Below, one piece after another: positions 11,503 through 22,102 of a DNA stretch of 64,000 bases; positions within the stretch are counted from its first letter, which is position 1; each line of letters begins with the position of its first letter. This stretch comes from Amphibalanus amphitrite. Its lineage: Eukaryota > Arthropoda > Thecostraca > Balanomorpha > Balanidae. A program made the translations under genes and the position numbers. A model generated the notes under the pieces. That model was not told where the DNA came from. It searched no databases and worked only from the letters and a program-made list of their open reading frames with translations. The stretch is from contig NW_024883430.1 in the NCBI RefSeq assembly GCF_019059575.1, positions 1 to 64,000 on the forward strand, read 5' to 3'.

Positions 11503-12412
11503 TTAACCCTCGCCCGCACATGCCATTTTCCCATCCTAGAACGCACATGGGGGGGGGGGGGTTGCCACCACCCCCGCGCCATTTCGTTCCTGTTGGAGAT
11601 AGAGCTTGGTGGTAAAGACCAAAAAGATTTTTTGGGAAGAGACAAATCCAATGATACCCAGTTTTACCTTCTCAGGTCAGCCATTGACCTTCCAGGTCAG
11701 GTCAAACTAAAAAATGTTGCTGTTTCGGGTCACCGTCGGATATCAAGTGCGCTGCTTATCATATACCGATGGCGATGCCGTTTTCTGGTGCCAAGCCAGC
11801 TAGAAGCTCTTTGTCACACTACCCGACCAGGTTTTTGCTGCTGAGGTCATTTCAGGTCAAGTTAGGTCAAGATCAATTATATGTGTTGTATGTCTATGTG
11901 TGTCTGTGTGTATACTGATGTGTGCACCGATTGTGTATGTGTCCATATCACATGAAATCATGATCTGAGAAGCTTTTACCAAAAATGCAGTCAAAAAACT
12001 TCACGAAAAATAAATTCAGTTTGCCTAAAACGCAATTATTTTAGATGACCTAGGTTGACCTTGACCTTGACCTTGACATCTGTAAATCGTCGAACAACAT
12101 GTTCCATGATAGGTGGGAGGTGAGACTGGCATAAAAGGCCGAAATCAAGGTGTCAGAAGCTCACAAGGCCCATAGCCAACGCAAGATGTTGAGAATTGGT
12201 CATTTGGGTCATAACATGACCTGAAAAACAAGGTCATATCTCCGAAACCAAAAACCACAGAATCTTGAAATTTTTAGTGGACATCGAGAAAGGATAGAGG
12301 AGCAGCTATACGAAAAATCAGGCTTCTAGCTTTAAAAATGTTGAGTGCAGAGCAGAAAAAAACTACCTGGGGGGATGGCACCCCCCCCCCCCCATGTGCG
12401 GGCGAGGGTTAA
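11503..12412 (-). mobile_element. piggyBac-like non-autonomous element, copy 3 (inverted relative to copy 2)
   Basis: A complete 910-bp element with the same TTAACCCTCGCCCG ends. It is the reverse complement of copy 2 with modest divergence. For example, GCAGAGCAGAAA near 12352 answers TTTCTGCTCTGC near 10580, and the CACACTACCCGACCA and TGTGTGTCTGTGTG blocks are shared. Together with copy 2 it forms a ~1.9-kb inverted repeat with a 78-bp spacer. Confidence 0.75.
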
Positions 12413-12646
12413 TGTTGTTAGGGGTCCTCTATTCGCAAAAGAAATCCATCTAACTTTTTTGAGAAGCCCGGTATAATGGCCCGGACCAGCCTGTAACGCT
12501 TTTAAGAGGCATATATTTCATGCCTCAGTAACCGTTGCAGTGGTTGGGCTGATCGACCTGCCGCCCTTTTTGTGGGAAGCCTATTTCTTCTACCCCGTAA
12601 TTAATTGCTCTTAATACATCTACATATAGGTGATCGTCGTGGCACG

Positions 12647-12930
12647 CAGGGGCGGAGCTTCCTGTACAGTTAGTGGGGCGGCTGCCCCACCAACTTGCCA
12701 TTTTGCCCCACCAATAAGTGTTTTGACCCACCAACTTAAGCTGATTTGCAGGACTTTGTTGCTTTTCAAATCAATCATTGAGGAGCTTTGGAATGTCTGT
12801 GTTATGGAAAATGTTACATTTGCCACGACAGGAATTGATTCAGTGTTCATTTTATTCAACTTGACAATCGGACAGTGTAGGTTTGATGCCTTTTCGCCCC
12901 ACCAACTTTCCCGGAAAAGCTCCACCCATG
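12647..12930. mobile_element. hAT-like MITE (CAGGGGCGGA family), copy 1
   Basis: Begins CAGGGGCGGAGCTTCC and ends GGAAAAGCTCCACCCATG, a near-perfect inverted pair. The flanks GTGGCACG (12639-12646) and GCGGCACG (12931-12938) match at 7 of 8 bases, as expected for an aging 8-bp duplication. The 284-bp interior has repeated GCCCCACCAA units and no coding capacity. The same terminal family recurs at 48860-49015 and 49669-50139. Confidence 0.75.
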
Positions 12931-13039
12931 GCGGCACGTGTCACGCGAAAGCTGTTTGGTTGAAGTAGCACTTTTGAAAAACCTAAACCTTTCTAGTAGA
13001 GGTTTTAGGCAATGGGTCTACAGTGCAGGGATATTTCTA

Positions 13040-13881
13040 TCTTGCACTCCTCTGAGAGCTAGAGCTTTGCAGAAAAACGAGCTTGTTTCCCGTCACGAGA
13101 GGAAGCCGATGACACCCAATTTTAAGGTCCTAGGTCATCAATTGACCTTCTAGGTCAGGTCAATGACCCAGAAGTCGGGAAAATCGGGACCGGTTAGAAA
13201 GTCGTTAAGTGTGGCTGCTATGGGGTTTCCCGGGGTGTCGATCCCGAATATCGTGTTAGTTTTGATCACAGATGATGTCATTGAGCATTTAGACCAGGTC
13301 GGGTCGGGTCAGGTCAGGTCAACCAGTAGGGGTCGTGACGGGTATTCGTAATACGTGTCAACCACCTCTGACAGCTTTGTAACATGTTACGAAGGCACCA
13401 ACACTACTTCGTAAATGTTCGAATGGTTGCTAAATTTGAATTCAGCTCCAAAAACTAGCCTAGAAACATGAAAAACTCGAAAAAGTGGATTGAGTTCACC
13501 AAAGGTCAATGACCTGACCTGACCTTCAGGTGACCTTGACATCAACCTAAATGCATGGGAGCAACATCAAATCACATGTTTGAGCGTTTGAAACCACAAA
13601 AAGCGCAAACGTGCGGCTAATGCGAGCCGACATACGCCGAATCGCGATTCCGGCCAAACATGGTCTCGGGAAGTAGGTCACAGGTCAAAGGTCATTTGGG
13701 TCAAGGTCATGAAATTTTCGGGGTAGGTGTTAAATTGACATATGCGAGGGACTGAAAGTGCCGTCGCGATCGCCGCTTTTAACGCGAGTTATTCGCGAAA
13801 AACCTCCGGGGATTGCAACCATATCCCCGGAGGTTTTTCGCGAATATAGTCCCCCCCCCCACCTGTGCCGGCGAGGGTTAA
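13040..13881 (-). mobile_element. piggyBac-like non-autonomous element, copy 4
   Basis: The right end is GGCGAGGG followed by TTAA (13878-13881), preceded by a C-run. It is the same subfamily as copy 1 but reversed: the block CCCGTCACGAGAGGAAGCCG near 13090 answers the CGGCTTACTCTCGTCGCGGG block near 9105. The left end is truncated near 13040. It carries many AGGTCA hexamers and a perfect 23-bp hairpin near the right end. Confidence 0.65.
13791..13845. repeat. Perfect 23-bp hairpin near the end of piggyBac-like copy 4
   Basis: Arms 13791-13813 and 13823-13845 are exact reverse complements around a 9-base loop. The core of the arm is CGCGAAAAACCTCCGGGG. Other copies show similar CGCGAA hairpins near their ends, so this is probably a family feature and not chance. 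Confidence 0.85.
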
Positions 13882-15011
13882 GCAGTCGAAAAAAGCACTT
13901 TTGGACAATTGACATGTGATGGAGACATGGAAGAGCAGTAAAACAGCTCCAATGCGTCCAGTTTTACAATAGGCAATCGATTGGGATGCAACATGAGTTT
14001 TACCGGTCAGGTCATGAGCTCGACCTTAAAACATGTTCATCTTGGGAGGTCAAATTACACACCATTCTACACTATTGGACGAGAGAGACATGATGCTAGC
14101 CGAGCTGATTGTTTTTAATGCCTATGTAGTATGTACCCACAACAATGACAACAATGCACCGCTGGGCTACGCTTCGCTTGCGTTCCAGGACCGTAGTGAC
14201 GTCACAGGAAGGGACGCGGGCGGACCGCTGATGACCCGCCCGCTGTCAAAGGGCGGGCTGGGTTTGACGGGCGCACAATAGCGGCCGCGCGCGTCAGTTT
14301 CTGGAAGCGGTAGCGAGGGCACGGACATTCACACGTGGGCCGGAAGGGTTGGACGCTTTAACCCTCTCGCAGCCCTCCCGCTGTTTCTGCTACTGAGAAG
14401 GGAAATAAGTGACGGTAATCACACAGCCTTTAAACCTTTCTGACGTTTCGTACGTGTTGTCAACAATGCCAGTCCGCTAGATGATTGCGCGAACACTAAG
14501 GTAGCCTGACTGTTAGCTTGAAACGCCGGGCTGCCAGGTAAACATAACGGTACGGTCCCATGACATTCTTCCCTCCACGTGTACGGTCTGGAGCCTTTAC
14601 GCGTTAGATCGATGCGTGTTTTTATCGATACAGGACCTCCATCGATCTTGGAATTTGCGATCTGAATGGTGGGTTGGAGAAAGCTTAGTGGTTTCGAGCC
14701 CTGACTGCCGTTTCGGAGTCGGAGCCAGAGTCACTAAAAATTTTATATTAGCCGTTTTCACGACGGGCATCTGGTGAATACACTTAATTTGACCAAATCT
14801 GTACCAAATCTCTTTTACAACAAACATATTTAAATTATGAATTCATTTAAGTGTTTTAGTCGATGATAATGTCTGATAGTATGACAAAGAAGGCATATAA
14901 GTAATTAGTCACTAGCTATAGCTACGAAGAAACACACTGAACCTATAATTTGACCAAATCTGTACCATATCTGACCAAATGTGTACCAAATGGGGGGGGC
15001 CGGGGCGCGGG
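13882..15011. other. Ceramidase intron 1, unassigned stretch
   Basis: No gene recognised. The right part repeats the phrase TTTGACCAAATCTGTACCA (near 14790 and 14949). It ends in a G-run followed by GGCGCGGGTTAA (TTAA at 15012-15015), which looks like the right end of a piggyBac-like element whose left end I could not find. Confidence 0.35.
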
Positions 15012-15127
15012 TTAAACGTAAATATAGGATTAGATGCCAGCTAAAACCATATATATGCTCATTTTTTGCATAAGGTGAATAGCATCCGAGAAAAACGCAC
15101 GTGAAATTTCGCTAAATCGATTTAAGG

Positions 15128-15303
15128 CTGAAACAGACTCTTTCCGCATTCAGGAAATAGTGTGCGAGAGCCTATTGAAATGCATTAAAATTCTGCCCGC
15201 ATCAATCGCATGCGGAGAAGCGTGCGATTGATGCGAGCGTGCTCCCAATAGGCTCTCGCATGCGATTTCCTGACTGCGGAAAGAGTCTGTTTAGTGTTTC
15301 AGG
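15128..15303. mobile_element. Palindromic MITE-like hairpin
   Basis: A ~175-bp inverted repeat. The outer arms share CAGACTCTTTCCGC and GCGAGAGCCTATTG. The inner arms are GCATCAATCGCA facing TGCGATTGATGC. No target duplication could be fixed, so the class is unknown. It lies in ceramidase intron 1. Confidence 0.65.
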
Positions 15304-15319
15304 TTTAGACTTGTCATGG

Positions 15320-16043
15320 AAACGTAGTGAATTTCTCGAGACCATGCTGGGCGGGAATCGCGATTCGACGTACATATATCGGTTAGCATTATCTGCGTGT
15401 TTCCACTCTGTTTGAAGTTGTAAAGGCTCAGACATGTGAAATGTTGGTTCCATGCATTATAGTGGGCATCAAGGTCAAGTGAAGGTCAGATCAAAGTCAT
15501 TGACCTTTGATGACCTTGGTTCACTTTTGCGAGTGTTACATGTTTTTAGGGAAGTTTTTGAAGCTAATATCGAATTCATCACCCATCTGAACATTTACTA
15601 AGAACTTATGGTGCCTTTGTAACATGTTACGAAGCTGTCAGTGGTGGTTGACACCTACTATCAATACCCGACAGGACTCGTCCACTGGTTGGTAGCCTGA
15701 CCTGACCCGACCTGACCCTACCTGATCTAATTGCATGGGGGCATCATATATGATCCAAAATTAACATGACATCGTGGTCAGCACCCCGGAAAAACCTATC
15801 ACAACCTCACTTTACGAAGTTCTAACAAGGTATGATATTCCCGACCTTTGGGTCATTGACCTGACCTGGAAGGTCAGCCAATAGCCTGGGACCTTAAAAC
15901 TAGGTGTCATCGGCTTCCTCTCGTCACGGGTAGCTTGCCCGTTTCATCCGCGAAGCTCTAGCTCGATCAAGGGACAAACGGCAAGGGTCCAACGGACCAT
16001 ATACGTTCGCGGCTGGTAAAACACCAATACGGGCCAGGATTAA
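15320..16043 (+). mobile_element. piggyBac-like non-autonomous element, copy 5 (5'-truncated)
   Basis: Same subfamily and orientation as copy 1. It shares TCTCGAGACCATG (15336), the TTCACTTTTGCGAGT block, AACATGTTACGAAGCTGTCA and the CCAATACGGGC terminus, ending in TTAA at 16040-16043. The first ~150 bp are missing. AGGTCA-dense and non-coding. Confidence 0.6.
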
Positions 16044-16830
16044 GCATGACTTGTTGCGCATGGCGTAAAAAAACCACGGCACGATTGTTACTCAGCTGGT
16101 GCACCAGTTTCTTAAACTGATGATCCCACTGGATCCCACTGAACCTCTTTGACGAGGAGCTGGACATCAGTGGGATTCTGAATAAGTGGATACAGTTAGT
16201 GGGTATTTTAGTTATACTGTTAACGACTTAGCATTTTTTTATGAAACAAGTGAGAAAAGGTAGTTACGTCAAAAGAAAATTTTCCTAGAAACTGTACCAA
16301 GGTTTAAAAAATGTTGACTGTTCTAAGCGATAGATCTGAAAGAAACTGTCTTCTAAACTGGCTTCTAAAAACCGTCAACGTGCCTTTCTCCGAATTTTAT
16401 TTTCTTAGTGCAACAATTAAGGTTTACATGCCCTTGGCGTAGCATTGTAAAAACAATTAAGCAAGCAATATGCATACTCGTAGGTTCGAAATACAAAATG
16501 TACCAAATTATTACCAGATTGATCCTTTGACATCTGAAAAGATTGCTACCGATTGACATCTCCAATATTTGGTCTGCAACTCTTTCAGTTAGTAGCATTT
16601 GTCGAAACGTCGACTGACGTTTGGTTGTGGGGACGTTCATCACTGATTGGAACGAACAGTGATCGGTGACTCTTGTACCCACTTCATCGCCATGTTTTAT
16701 TGACTCAGTGCCAGGAATAGCCTCTTTGACTCCTGGCATAGATAGAGGATGGCCACTATGATAAAATTAAGCACGTTGGAATAATCATGGAACGGAAACA
16801 CCTATTGCAACCTCTTTCGTGTATTGGCCT
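16044..16830. other. Unassigned stretch downstream of the unnamed transposase
   Basis: A minus-strand open frame of 124 codons (16365-16739) lies directly downstream of the putative transposase on the same strand. It could be a C-terminal exon or a chance frame; no motif was recognised. Nothing else was seen. Confidence 0.3.
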
Positions 16831-17086
16831 CCTAACATTCCTAGGACTGCACAGGACGTTTAACATTGTCACACATGAGGTCGGGTAGGTAAAGACACAT
16901 AATATGCATGTACGGAGTAAACTCGCTATCCTGACACACAGACAAAAAATGGACCCGCCAATCGTCACACAAACGCTGCAGCGTTGCTCTGTCGGCCTCG
17001 CCTGTGCGACACATTTCACGAACAGAGCGGATAAGTTGCATGAACTGCCTCCTAACATTCCTAGGACAGCATATGACGTTTAACAC
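16831..17086 (-). repeat. Partial duplication of the transposase 3' part
   Basis: About 180 bp (16868-17050) repeats 17198-17380 with few differences, encoding the segment from SVREMCRTGEADRATLQRLC to FTPYMHIMC. A ~33-bp phrase (CTCCTAACATTCCTAGGAC and following) occurs both at the left of this copy and at 17047-17083, between the two copies. This looks like a local tandem duplication after insertion. It leaves a second truncated reading frame downstream of the main one. Confidence 0.8.
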
Positions 17087-18773
17087 TCTGCAGCATCAAA
17101 CTATGTGGTGAATATTTGTATCTTTCAGCATCTTTCCGTAGCTGCATGTTCGCTTTTTCCACCAGCTGCTGATTGAAATGATGAAAAAATGCATCAGTGT
17201 CACACACGAGGTCGGGTAGGTGAAAACACATAATATGCATATACGGAGTAAAATCGCTATCCTGACACACAGATAAAAAATGGACCCGCCAATCGTCACA
17301 CAAACGCTGCAGCGTTGCTCTGTCGGCCTCGCCTGTGCGACACATTTCACGAACAGAGCGGATAAGTCGCATGAACTGCCTCCCACATTCCTCAACTGGC
17401 AGTCCCATGTTAAGCTGGTCCAAGAGCAGTTCGCGGTCCTTCAGGTTTAGTCTCGTGGAAACAAGCATATTTTCTGTAATTTTGACCTTGCGCTTCAGAA
17501 TGACTTCCATCTTGGTCTCAAGATCTGCCAAACGCCCTTCTTTGGCAAGCTGAACCTTAATTTTCAAAAACAAGCGATCGAAAACTCTCAGAATCAAGTG
17601 CATCTCGTCAGCAATAACGCGACGGATAGGGATCTGCGTCAGCAAGGGAGGTCCCTTCATGCCTTGGCGGTAGGATGCCTTTTTCCTGGCCATTTTGCTC
17701 TGACTGCCCAGAGCAGCCATGGTGTCAATCGAGCGCTCCTCTCCTCTTTCCAGATGTTTTTTGGTTCGATGAACGGTACAGTATGGACAGGGAAAGTCGC
17801 TCAAACCGCCTGCCAGGCCCAACACCATCCATATAAATTTCAGGTCGGCGCCGAGATAAAACTGAACGGGTACACCGTTGATGTCCTTAATAGCCTGCAT
17901 CTCAGCATCAATCTGCCTCAGGGCAGCCACCAGGTCTGGGGTCTCGGCGTCCTCAGCTCCCTTGACGCAGGCTAAAACAGTGGCTGAGCGTTTGGCTGGA
18001 AGGGGACGGATAAGCTCAACAGTCAGGTTAACAAAGCCAACTTTCCGGCATTGAGTGCCATCTCCACTTATCTTGAACCAAAGTTTTCCGGGAGCGTTCT
18101 CTCCGGCTCCACGGGTTCCACCCAGTATTCGCTTGCATGCTGTGAGCAAAGGTATCTGGGAGGAGTTTGCACTTCGATCGTGAAGATGCCCTTGACGTTC
18201 GGCGTCAGCCCGTAATTCTTTGTCTCGTTTGATCAATTTTGTGCGCCCGGGCATACCATGACAACGTAAATTGCCGTACTGATGAAATGATACGCCAGAT
18301 TTGACGACATGACGTAAAACTTTTGTTGGGGATTCAGAATTGCTTGGCTTGGTCAAGCTAGCCTTTTTTAGACGCTTTCTCTCTCCTCTTTTGCCAACAG
18401 ACTCTGACCTGACTTTAGTGGCGTTCAGTCGGTTCTGAAGCACGCGCTTCTCAGTTTTCAATTTTGCAACACGTTTCTGCAAATGGCGGTTTTCGATCAG
18501 CACGTTGTTCCAAAAGTGTACTACGTTACTCACACTCCACGAGAAATCAGGGGTATTTTCCACCATTTGAGAACGTTTCCAGCCACCGCACTTTTTCCAC
18601 GACCACAAACGTTTTCGCCGATAAGCAGAAAGTGATTCGATCTCCGTCTTTGTCGGCTTCAGCTTTACATTATGCTGTTTTCCTATCATGCTAACTAGTT
18701 CATCACAGTTTTTTGAGACTACATCATGAAATGATATATTGAAATGCATGGTGGCTTCTAATATACCTAACAA
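17061..18773 (-). CDS. Putative transposase of an unrecognised family, 570 codons
   Basis: An uninterrupted 570-codon frame on the minus strand. Visible features: a basic N-terminal third with a coiled-coil-like, Leu/Lys/Arg-rich stretch (residues ~85-125); a conserved-looking ISGDGTQCRKVGFVNLT block (~230-250); FYLGADLKFIWMVLGLAGG followed by CPYCTVHR, a CxxC pair (~300-330); and RRVIADEMHLILRVFDRLF (~385-405). The spaced acidic residues in SGDGT, GADLKF and DEMH could form a DDE/D-type catalytic triad. I recall similar uncharacterised proteins repeated in invertebrate genomes, but I cannot name the superfamily. It sits inside ceramidase intron 1 on the same strand, its 3' part is duplicated next to it, and no terminal repeats were found. 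It may be a host-independent element gene with an upstream exon at 18936-19340. Confidence 0.5.
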   Translation of the reverse strand: MLGILEATMHFNISFHDVVSKNCDELVSMIGKQHNVKLKPTKTEIESLSAYRRKRLWSWKKCGGWKRSQMVENTPDFSWSVSNVVHFWNNVLIENRHLQKRVAKLKTEKRVLQNRLNATKVRSESVGKRGERKRLKKASLTKPSNSESPTKVLRHVVKSGVSFHQYGNLRCHGMPGRTKLIKRDKELRADAERQGHLHDRSANSSQIPLLTACKRILGGTRGAGENAPGKLWFKISGDGTQCRKVGFVNLTVELIRPLPAKRSATVLACVKGAEDAETPDLVAALRQIDAEMQAIKDINGVPVQFYLGADLKFIWMVLGLAGGLSDFPCPYCTVHRTKKHLERGEERSIDTMAALGSQSKMARKKASYRQGMKGPPLLTQIPIRRVIADEMHLILRVFDRLFLKIKVQLAKEGRLADLETKMEVILKRKVKITENMLVSTRLNLKDRELLLDQLNMGLPVEECGRQFMRLIRSVREMCRTGEADRATLQRLCDDWRVHFLSVCQDSDFTPYMHIMCFHLPDLVCDTDAFFHHFNQQLVEKANMQLRKDAERYKYSPHSLMLQSVKRHMLS

Positions 18774-18935
18774 TGGCCAGTTACAATGTCACGGGTATGT
18801 ACATATATGCAAATCACACGACATGCTCAAACACTTAATTCAACGCAAAACATCCAGAAAATGCGCCAAGATAACAATTTTTGACCAACCATTTACCTAA
18901 AATCGCCTCACACAACTCCAACGAAAACTCCCCGT

Positions 18936-19340
18936 TCAACCTGTCTCAGATGCTCCACGAACACATTTCTCTCTGGTGAACCTGACTCGCAGTTTCATTA
19001 GCTGTCCCCACACACGGGGTTTCACCTGGAATGTGCCATGGGCAACACGATTGTAATCTTTCTGGTTTATGTGCTGCTCGAACCAGCCTGTACCAAGATA
19101 GGGAACGAGACGTTCCTCGTCAGATTTGTGCCAGCCGTACTTTTCCTTTTTCATGCGCCGCATGAGGCCATCGATGCAGGAAGCATGGAAGAAGACCACC
19201 TCGAACTGAACTTTGAATTGCTCCTCTTTGAAACTTCTTAACTTCTCTCGAATAATCTGCTGAAGTTGCCGGCGATGGAAGTCGCGGCAGTGGTGATTGC
19301 AGACATCGGTGCCCGCAGCTATTGCCTGAGGCACGAACCC
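18936..19340 (-). CDS. Possible upstream exon of the unnamed transposase
   Basis: An open frame of about 132 codons on the same strand, 160 bp upstream of the 570-codon frame. Its protein is rich in His, Cys and basic residues near the start (CNHHCRDFHRRQL), suggesting a metal-binding or DNA-binding segment. On the minus strand it follows an acceptor-like CATTTCGCCAG and ends at a donor-like ACAGGTTGAA. An acceptor-like TTGTTAG occurs just before the ATG at 18773. Linking the two is inference; it could also be an unrelated fragment. Confidence 0.35.
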   Translation of the reverse strand, partial: GFVPQAIAAGTDVCNHHCRDFHRRQLQQIIREKLRSFKEEQFKVQFEVVFFHASCIDGLMRRMKKEKYGWHKSDEERLVPYLGTGWFEQHINQKDYNRVAHGTFQVKPRVWGQLMKLRVRFTREKCVRGASETG

Positions 19341-19626
19341 TGGCGAAATGAAACAATGACGGTCATTAGATGATAGTTATTATAAGTCAAAATATCAACC
19401 GTGTAAATCCGTAAATGCAGCTTGACGTTGGTGGATCAATAGCTTTTGACCAAGGTATTTATAGCCCACTGACGGACATAAATCGTTAACACGCAATAAG
19501 CCAATATTCAGATGTAATACAATTCGCTGTTATACATGCAATTGCATATTTATTTTCATGCCTTGATGCACGCTGAAATACATGATTTACACTACATGAT
19601 TTTCAGTAGCATTACTGTAAAATTAC
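19341..19626. other. No feature recognised
   Basis: AT-rich non-coding sequence between the putative transposase and the first Helitron-like unit. Confidence 0.3.
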
Positions 19627-20066
19627 ATATATAAAAATCAAAATGTCTGTACGTATGTATGTAACGCGTCAGTCACGCTTGGCGGGCTGTTGCGAGGTGA
19701 CGGTGCGGGCTACGGGGTTGAAATTTTGGGCGCAAGTCGGACGCGTGCATCTGTTTGTCGTATTAAATTTTGGTGGGGGTGCGCTCGCCAGTTTGCACGT
19801 GGTTGGCGCATCTTTGCGGGATTTTGGCCGCGGCCGGCGCCGAGCAGACGGCACGCGCCTTAGGCTCAGTTTCTTCGCTTGCAAAACTGGGTGAAATCAG
19901 AGCCTGACCTTTGGCAATGAATACCGGAACAGAGCACCGCCGGCCAGGAGGAGACGCCAAATTTATTCTGGCCATAACTCGGCCGCTACTGGGCCGATTT
20001 TAATGAAAATTAATTCATTACGCGCAGCTGTCCCTCTTTACGCTGCGCGTAATGCTGTCCCTCTAG
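19627..20066 (+). mobile_element. Helitron-like non-autonomous element, solo copy
   Basis: Begins with the family's AAAAATCAAAATGTCTG lead-in followed by TATG repeats. It ends with the palindrome TTACGCTGCGCGTAA, then GCTGTCCCT and CTAG before a T (CTAG at 20063-20066). A hairpin about 10 bases before a CTRR terminus, with no inverted terminal repeats, is the Helitron hallmark. The ~440-bp body is the same sequence as the array at 25570-28091. A partial second copy of the terminal hairpin precedes the real one. It has no Rep/helicase coding. Confidence 0.75.
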
Positions 20067-21500
20067 TTATTCGTTGATTAGTTTCTTGATGGAACCAAGC
20101 GTGCATTCATAGAGTTCAGAAACATGTTCATTAGCATTTTCTTCTTGCGATTCAAGGGCAATGTCATGTATGAAGCAAGAGTACATGGGTATTTGGCAAA
20201 TGTGTTAACGAATTCCGCACACAGTCGTGTATTTTACCCATCGATGCGAGAACCACCATGTGTTTGAAAATGCTATTGAAAATGTTGGTATTTTGAATTG
20301 TCCAGCGCATAGGTTGTGAACATGCAATTCATGTGTCCAAAAATTAAATTTTAGGCTTATTGTAGTTGAACAAACAATAGGATAAATCGTTATTCAAAAG
20401 AGTTAGCGAGAAGTCACACTTTTGCAACAAACAGTAAAGACATAAGGTGCACGACATACTAACAGCCCTCGTCCTACTGCGTGGTGGGTGTTTTTATTCG
20501 ACAAAACTGAGTATAACTCGAGGGCTGTGTTATCAGCCAATCGAAAATATGTAATATCAGAGACGAGCGATGTTCCACTCTTTCGATTGGGTCCGTCACT
20601 AAACAAATGGCACGCCAAGTGTGGCAACAATAAGCAAGTTTGTTTTGGAAGCAAATATAAACTTAAGTGTATTGTTGTCAATCTGGTGGAAAATGTATGC
20701 AATGATGGGTCCAGTCCATGGTGTGGAGCTGTAGGCGCCTTGGTATTATGATTTCCGAGTGACTGGTAGGTCATAGCCTTTGAGATAATTTTGGTTTTAT
20801 CCAAGGCATTCAATATGTTTTGTCGAAAAAAAAACTCCGAACATGCGCATGAGACGAGGGATGTACATATTACTGTCAAATAATAATTAATTATCTACAC
20901 GAATTATGCCTCCTTCGATGATTAAAATTCATGTCAATAACAAAATTCGCCAATTACTTCAAATAGTTAGCAGATGCACTTTCCACTGGTACTTACGTTG
21001 ACTGGATGCTCCGTAGAACTTGCGCACTTCCATGGACGGTTGAAAGATATGGGATGAGCCGTTTGCTGTCCTTAGCTCATATCCATTCGTTTACCACTAG
21101 AAACACGTGAATTTACGACTTCATTTACCACTCAGCGTCCACCTTGAAATGGAAAGGTAGTAACAGTTCCCGTGTCATCGGCCCAGAGGCTACCCCGGAG
21201 GAGATGACGTCACAGAGGTACCCGCCATGATTGGCTCCTGTTGACGGTGGGCGGTCCGGTCCCCCCATTCCCAGAAACGACAAGCGAACCAAGATGTTAT
21301 TATGAAACTGATCCCCGCAAAATGACATAGCTGAACTGATAGTGCACGATCGGGCGGTGGGAGCCAACTATGCAATTCCTAAATGCCTTTGTATGCGGGG
21401 GCTCAGCTACGTTTTCGGAATGGGGGTCCGCCAAAAAATGCACATCCTAATAGGACATAAAGCCGTGATATGTAATTAATGCATACTTAACGGTGAGTTC
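20067..21500. other. Ceramidase intron 1, unassigned stretch
   Basis: No gene recognised. Short open frames on both strands around 20403-20879 and 21125-21375 resemble no known domain. Confidence 0.3.
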
Positions 21501-21605
21501 CAGGGCCTCCTCTAACATGTTAACTGGGGGGGGGGGGGGCGCGGCCCCCCCAGTGATGCCGCTGCCCCCCCCCCCCCCAGTGGAGCTGAAATCGCGTCAC
21601 TGGGG
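21501..21605 (+). mobile_element. Fragment of the CAGGGCCTC hAT-like family
   Basis: The start CAGGGCCTCCTCTAACATG and following GTTAACTGGGG match the left end of the element at 43544 (CAGGGCCTCGGCTAACATG, GTTAACTACTGGGG). Long G and C runs follow. No right end was seen, so this is a truncated copy. Confidence 0.5.
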
Positions 21606-21984
21606 GGCCACGCAGTTTAGCAAATCACATAGAAAAACGAGAAAATTTCACTATAAGCTTACCAAACAAGCAATCCAGACTATCTCCACGATCACCACGT
21701 TACTAATTTTAGTTTCCTTATATCGTTGGTTTCTTATCTACAGGATTTTTTACAGCTTCGCTCTTGGATCCGCCTAGGATGAGCCACGGAATGAGGTCAG
21801 ACATTGCAGATTTTATAATCGAACGCCGACTGAAGCCCGAACGGGACATCACTTTGAGAAGGAAACTGCCCGAAGTCCGAACGGTCGCCCTCTATAGTCT
21901 CAATCAGTCAAGCACATTACGGTTCAATACGGAGAAGTATTATGTTTCTTTTTCGGGAGACGGGTTTATTCCTGAAGAGAAAAT

Positions 21985-22022
21985 TTTTTATACGGTCAAA
22001 TAGATTTTTTATACGGTCAAAT
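21985..22022. repeat. Two tandem copies of a 19-bp unit (TTTTTTATACGGTCAAATA)
   Basis: Direct duplication at the end of an otherwise unassigned stretch (21606-22102) that holds no recognised gene. Confidence 0.7.
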
Positions 22023-22102
22023 AAGATTGCGGCTGAGCTTTATAGCAAGATATAAAGTTTTTTTCCCCAGTGTTTGGGACTAGCAGCGATAAGCCCTCTC
22101 AC

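Larger units (their letters stand above)
9657..12473 (-). mobile_element. Tc1/mariner-like element, interrupted by two piggyBac-like insertions
   Basis: Matching inverted ends lie at 9657-9682 (TACCGGGCTTCTCAAAAAAG) and 12448-12473 (the reverse complement). Each begins or ends at a TA, the mariner/Tc1 target. Subtracting the two piggyBac-like elements (10521-11424 and 11503-12412) leaves about 1.0 kb, close to the size of a mariner. Remnants of its transposase lie at 9761-10481 on the minus strand. It is inactive. Confidence 0.8.
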
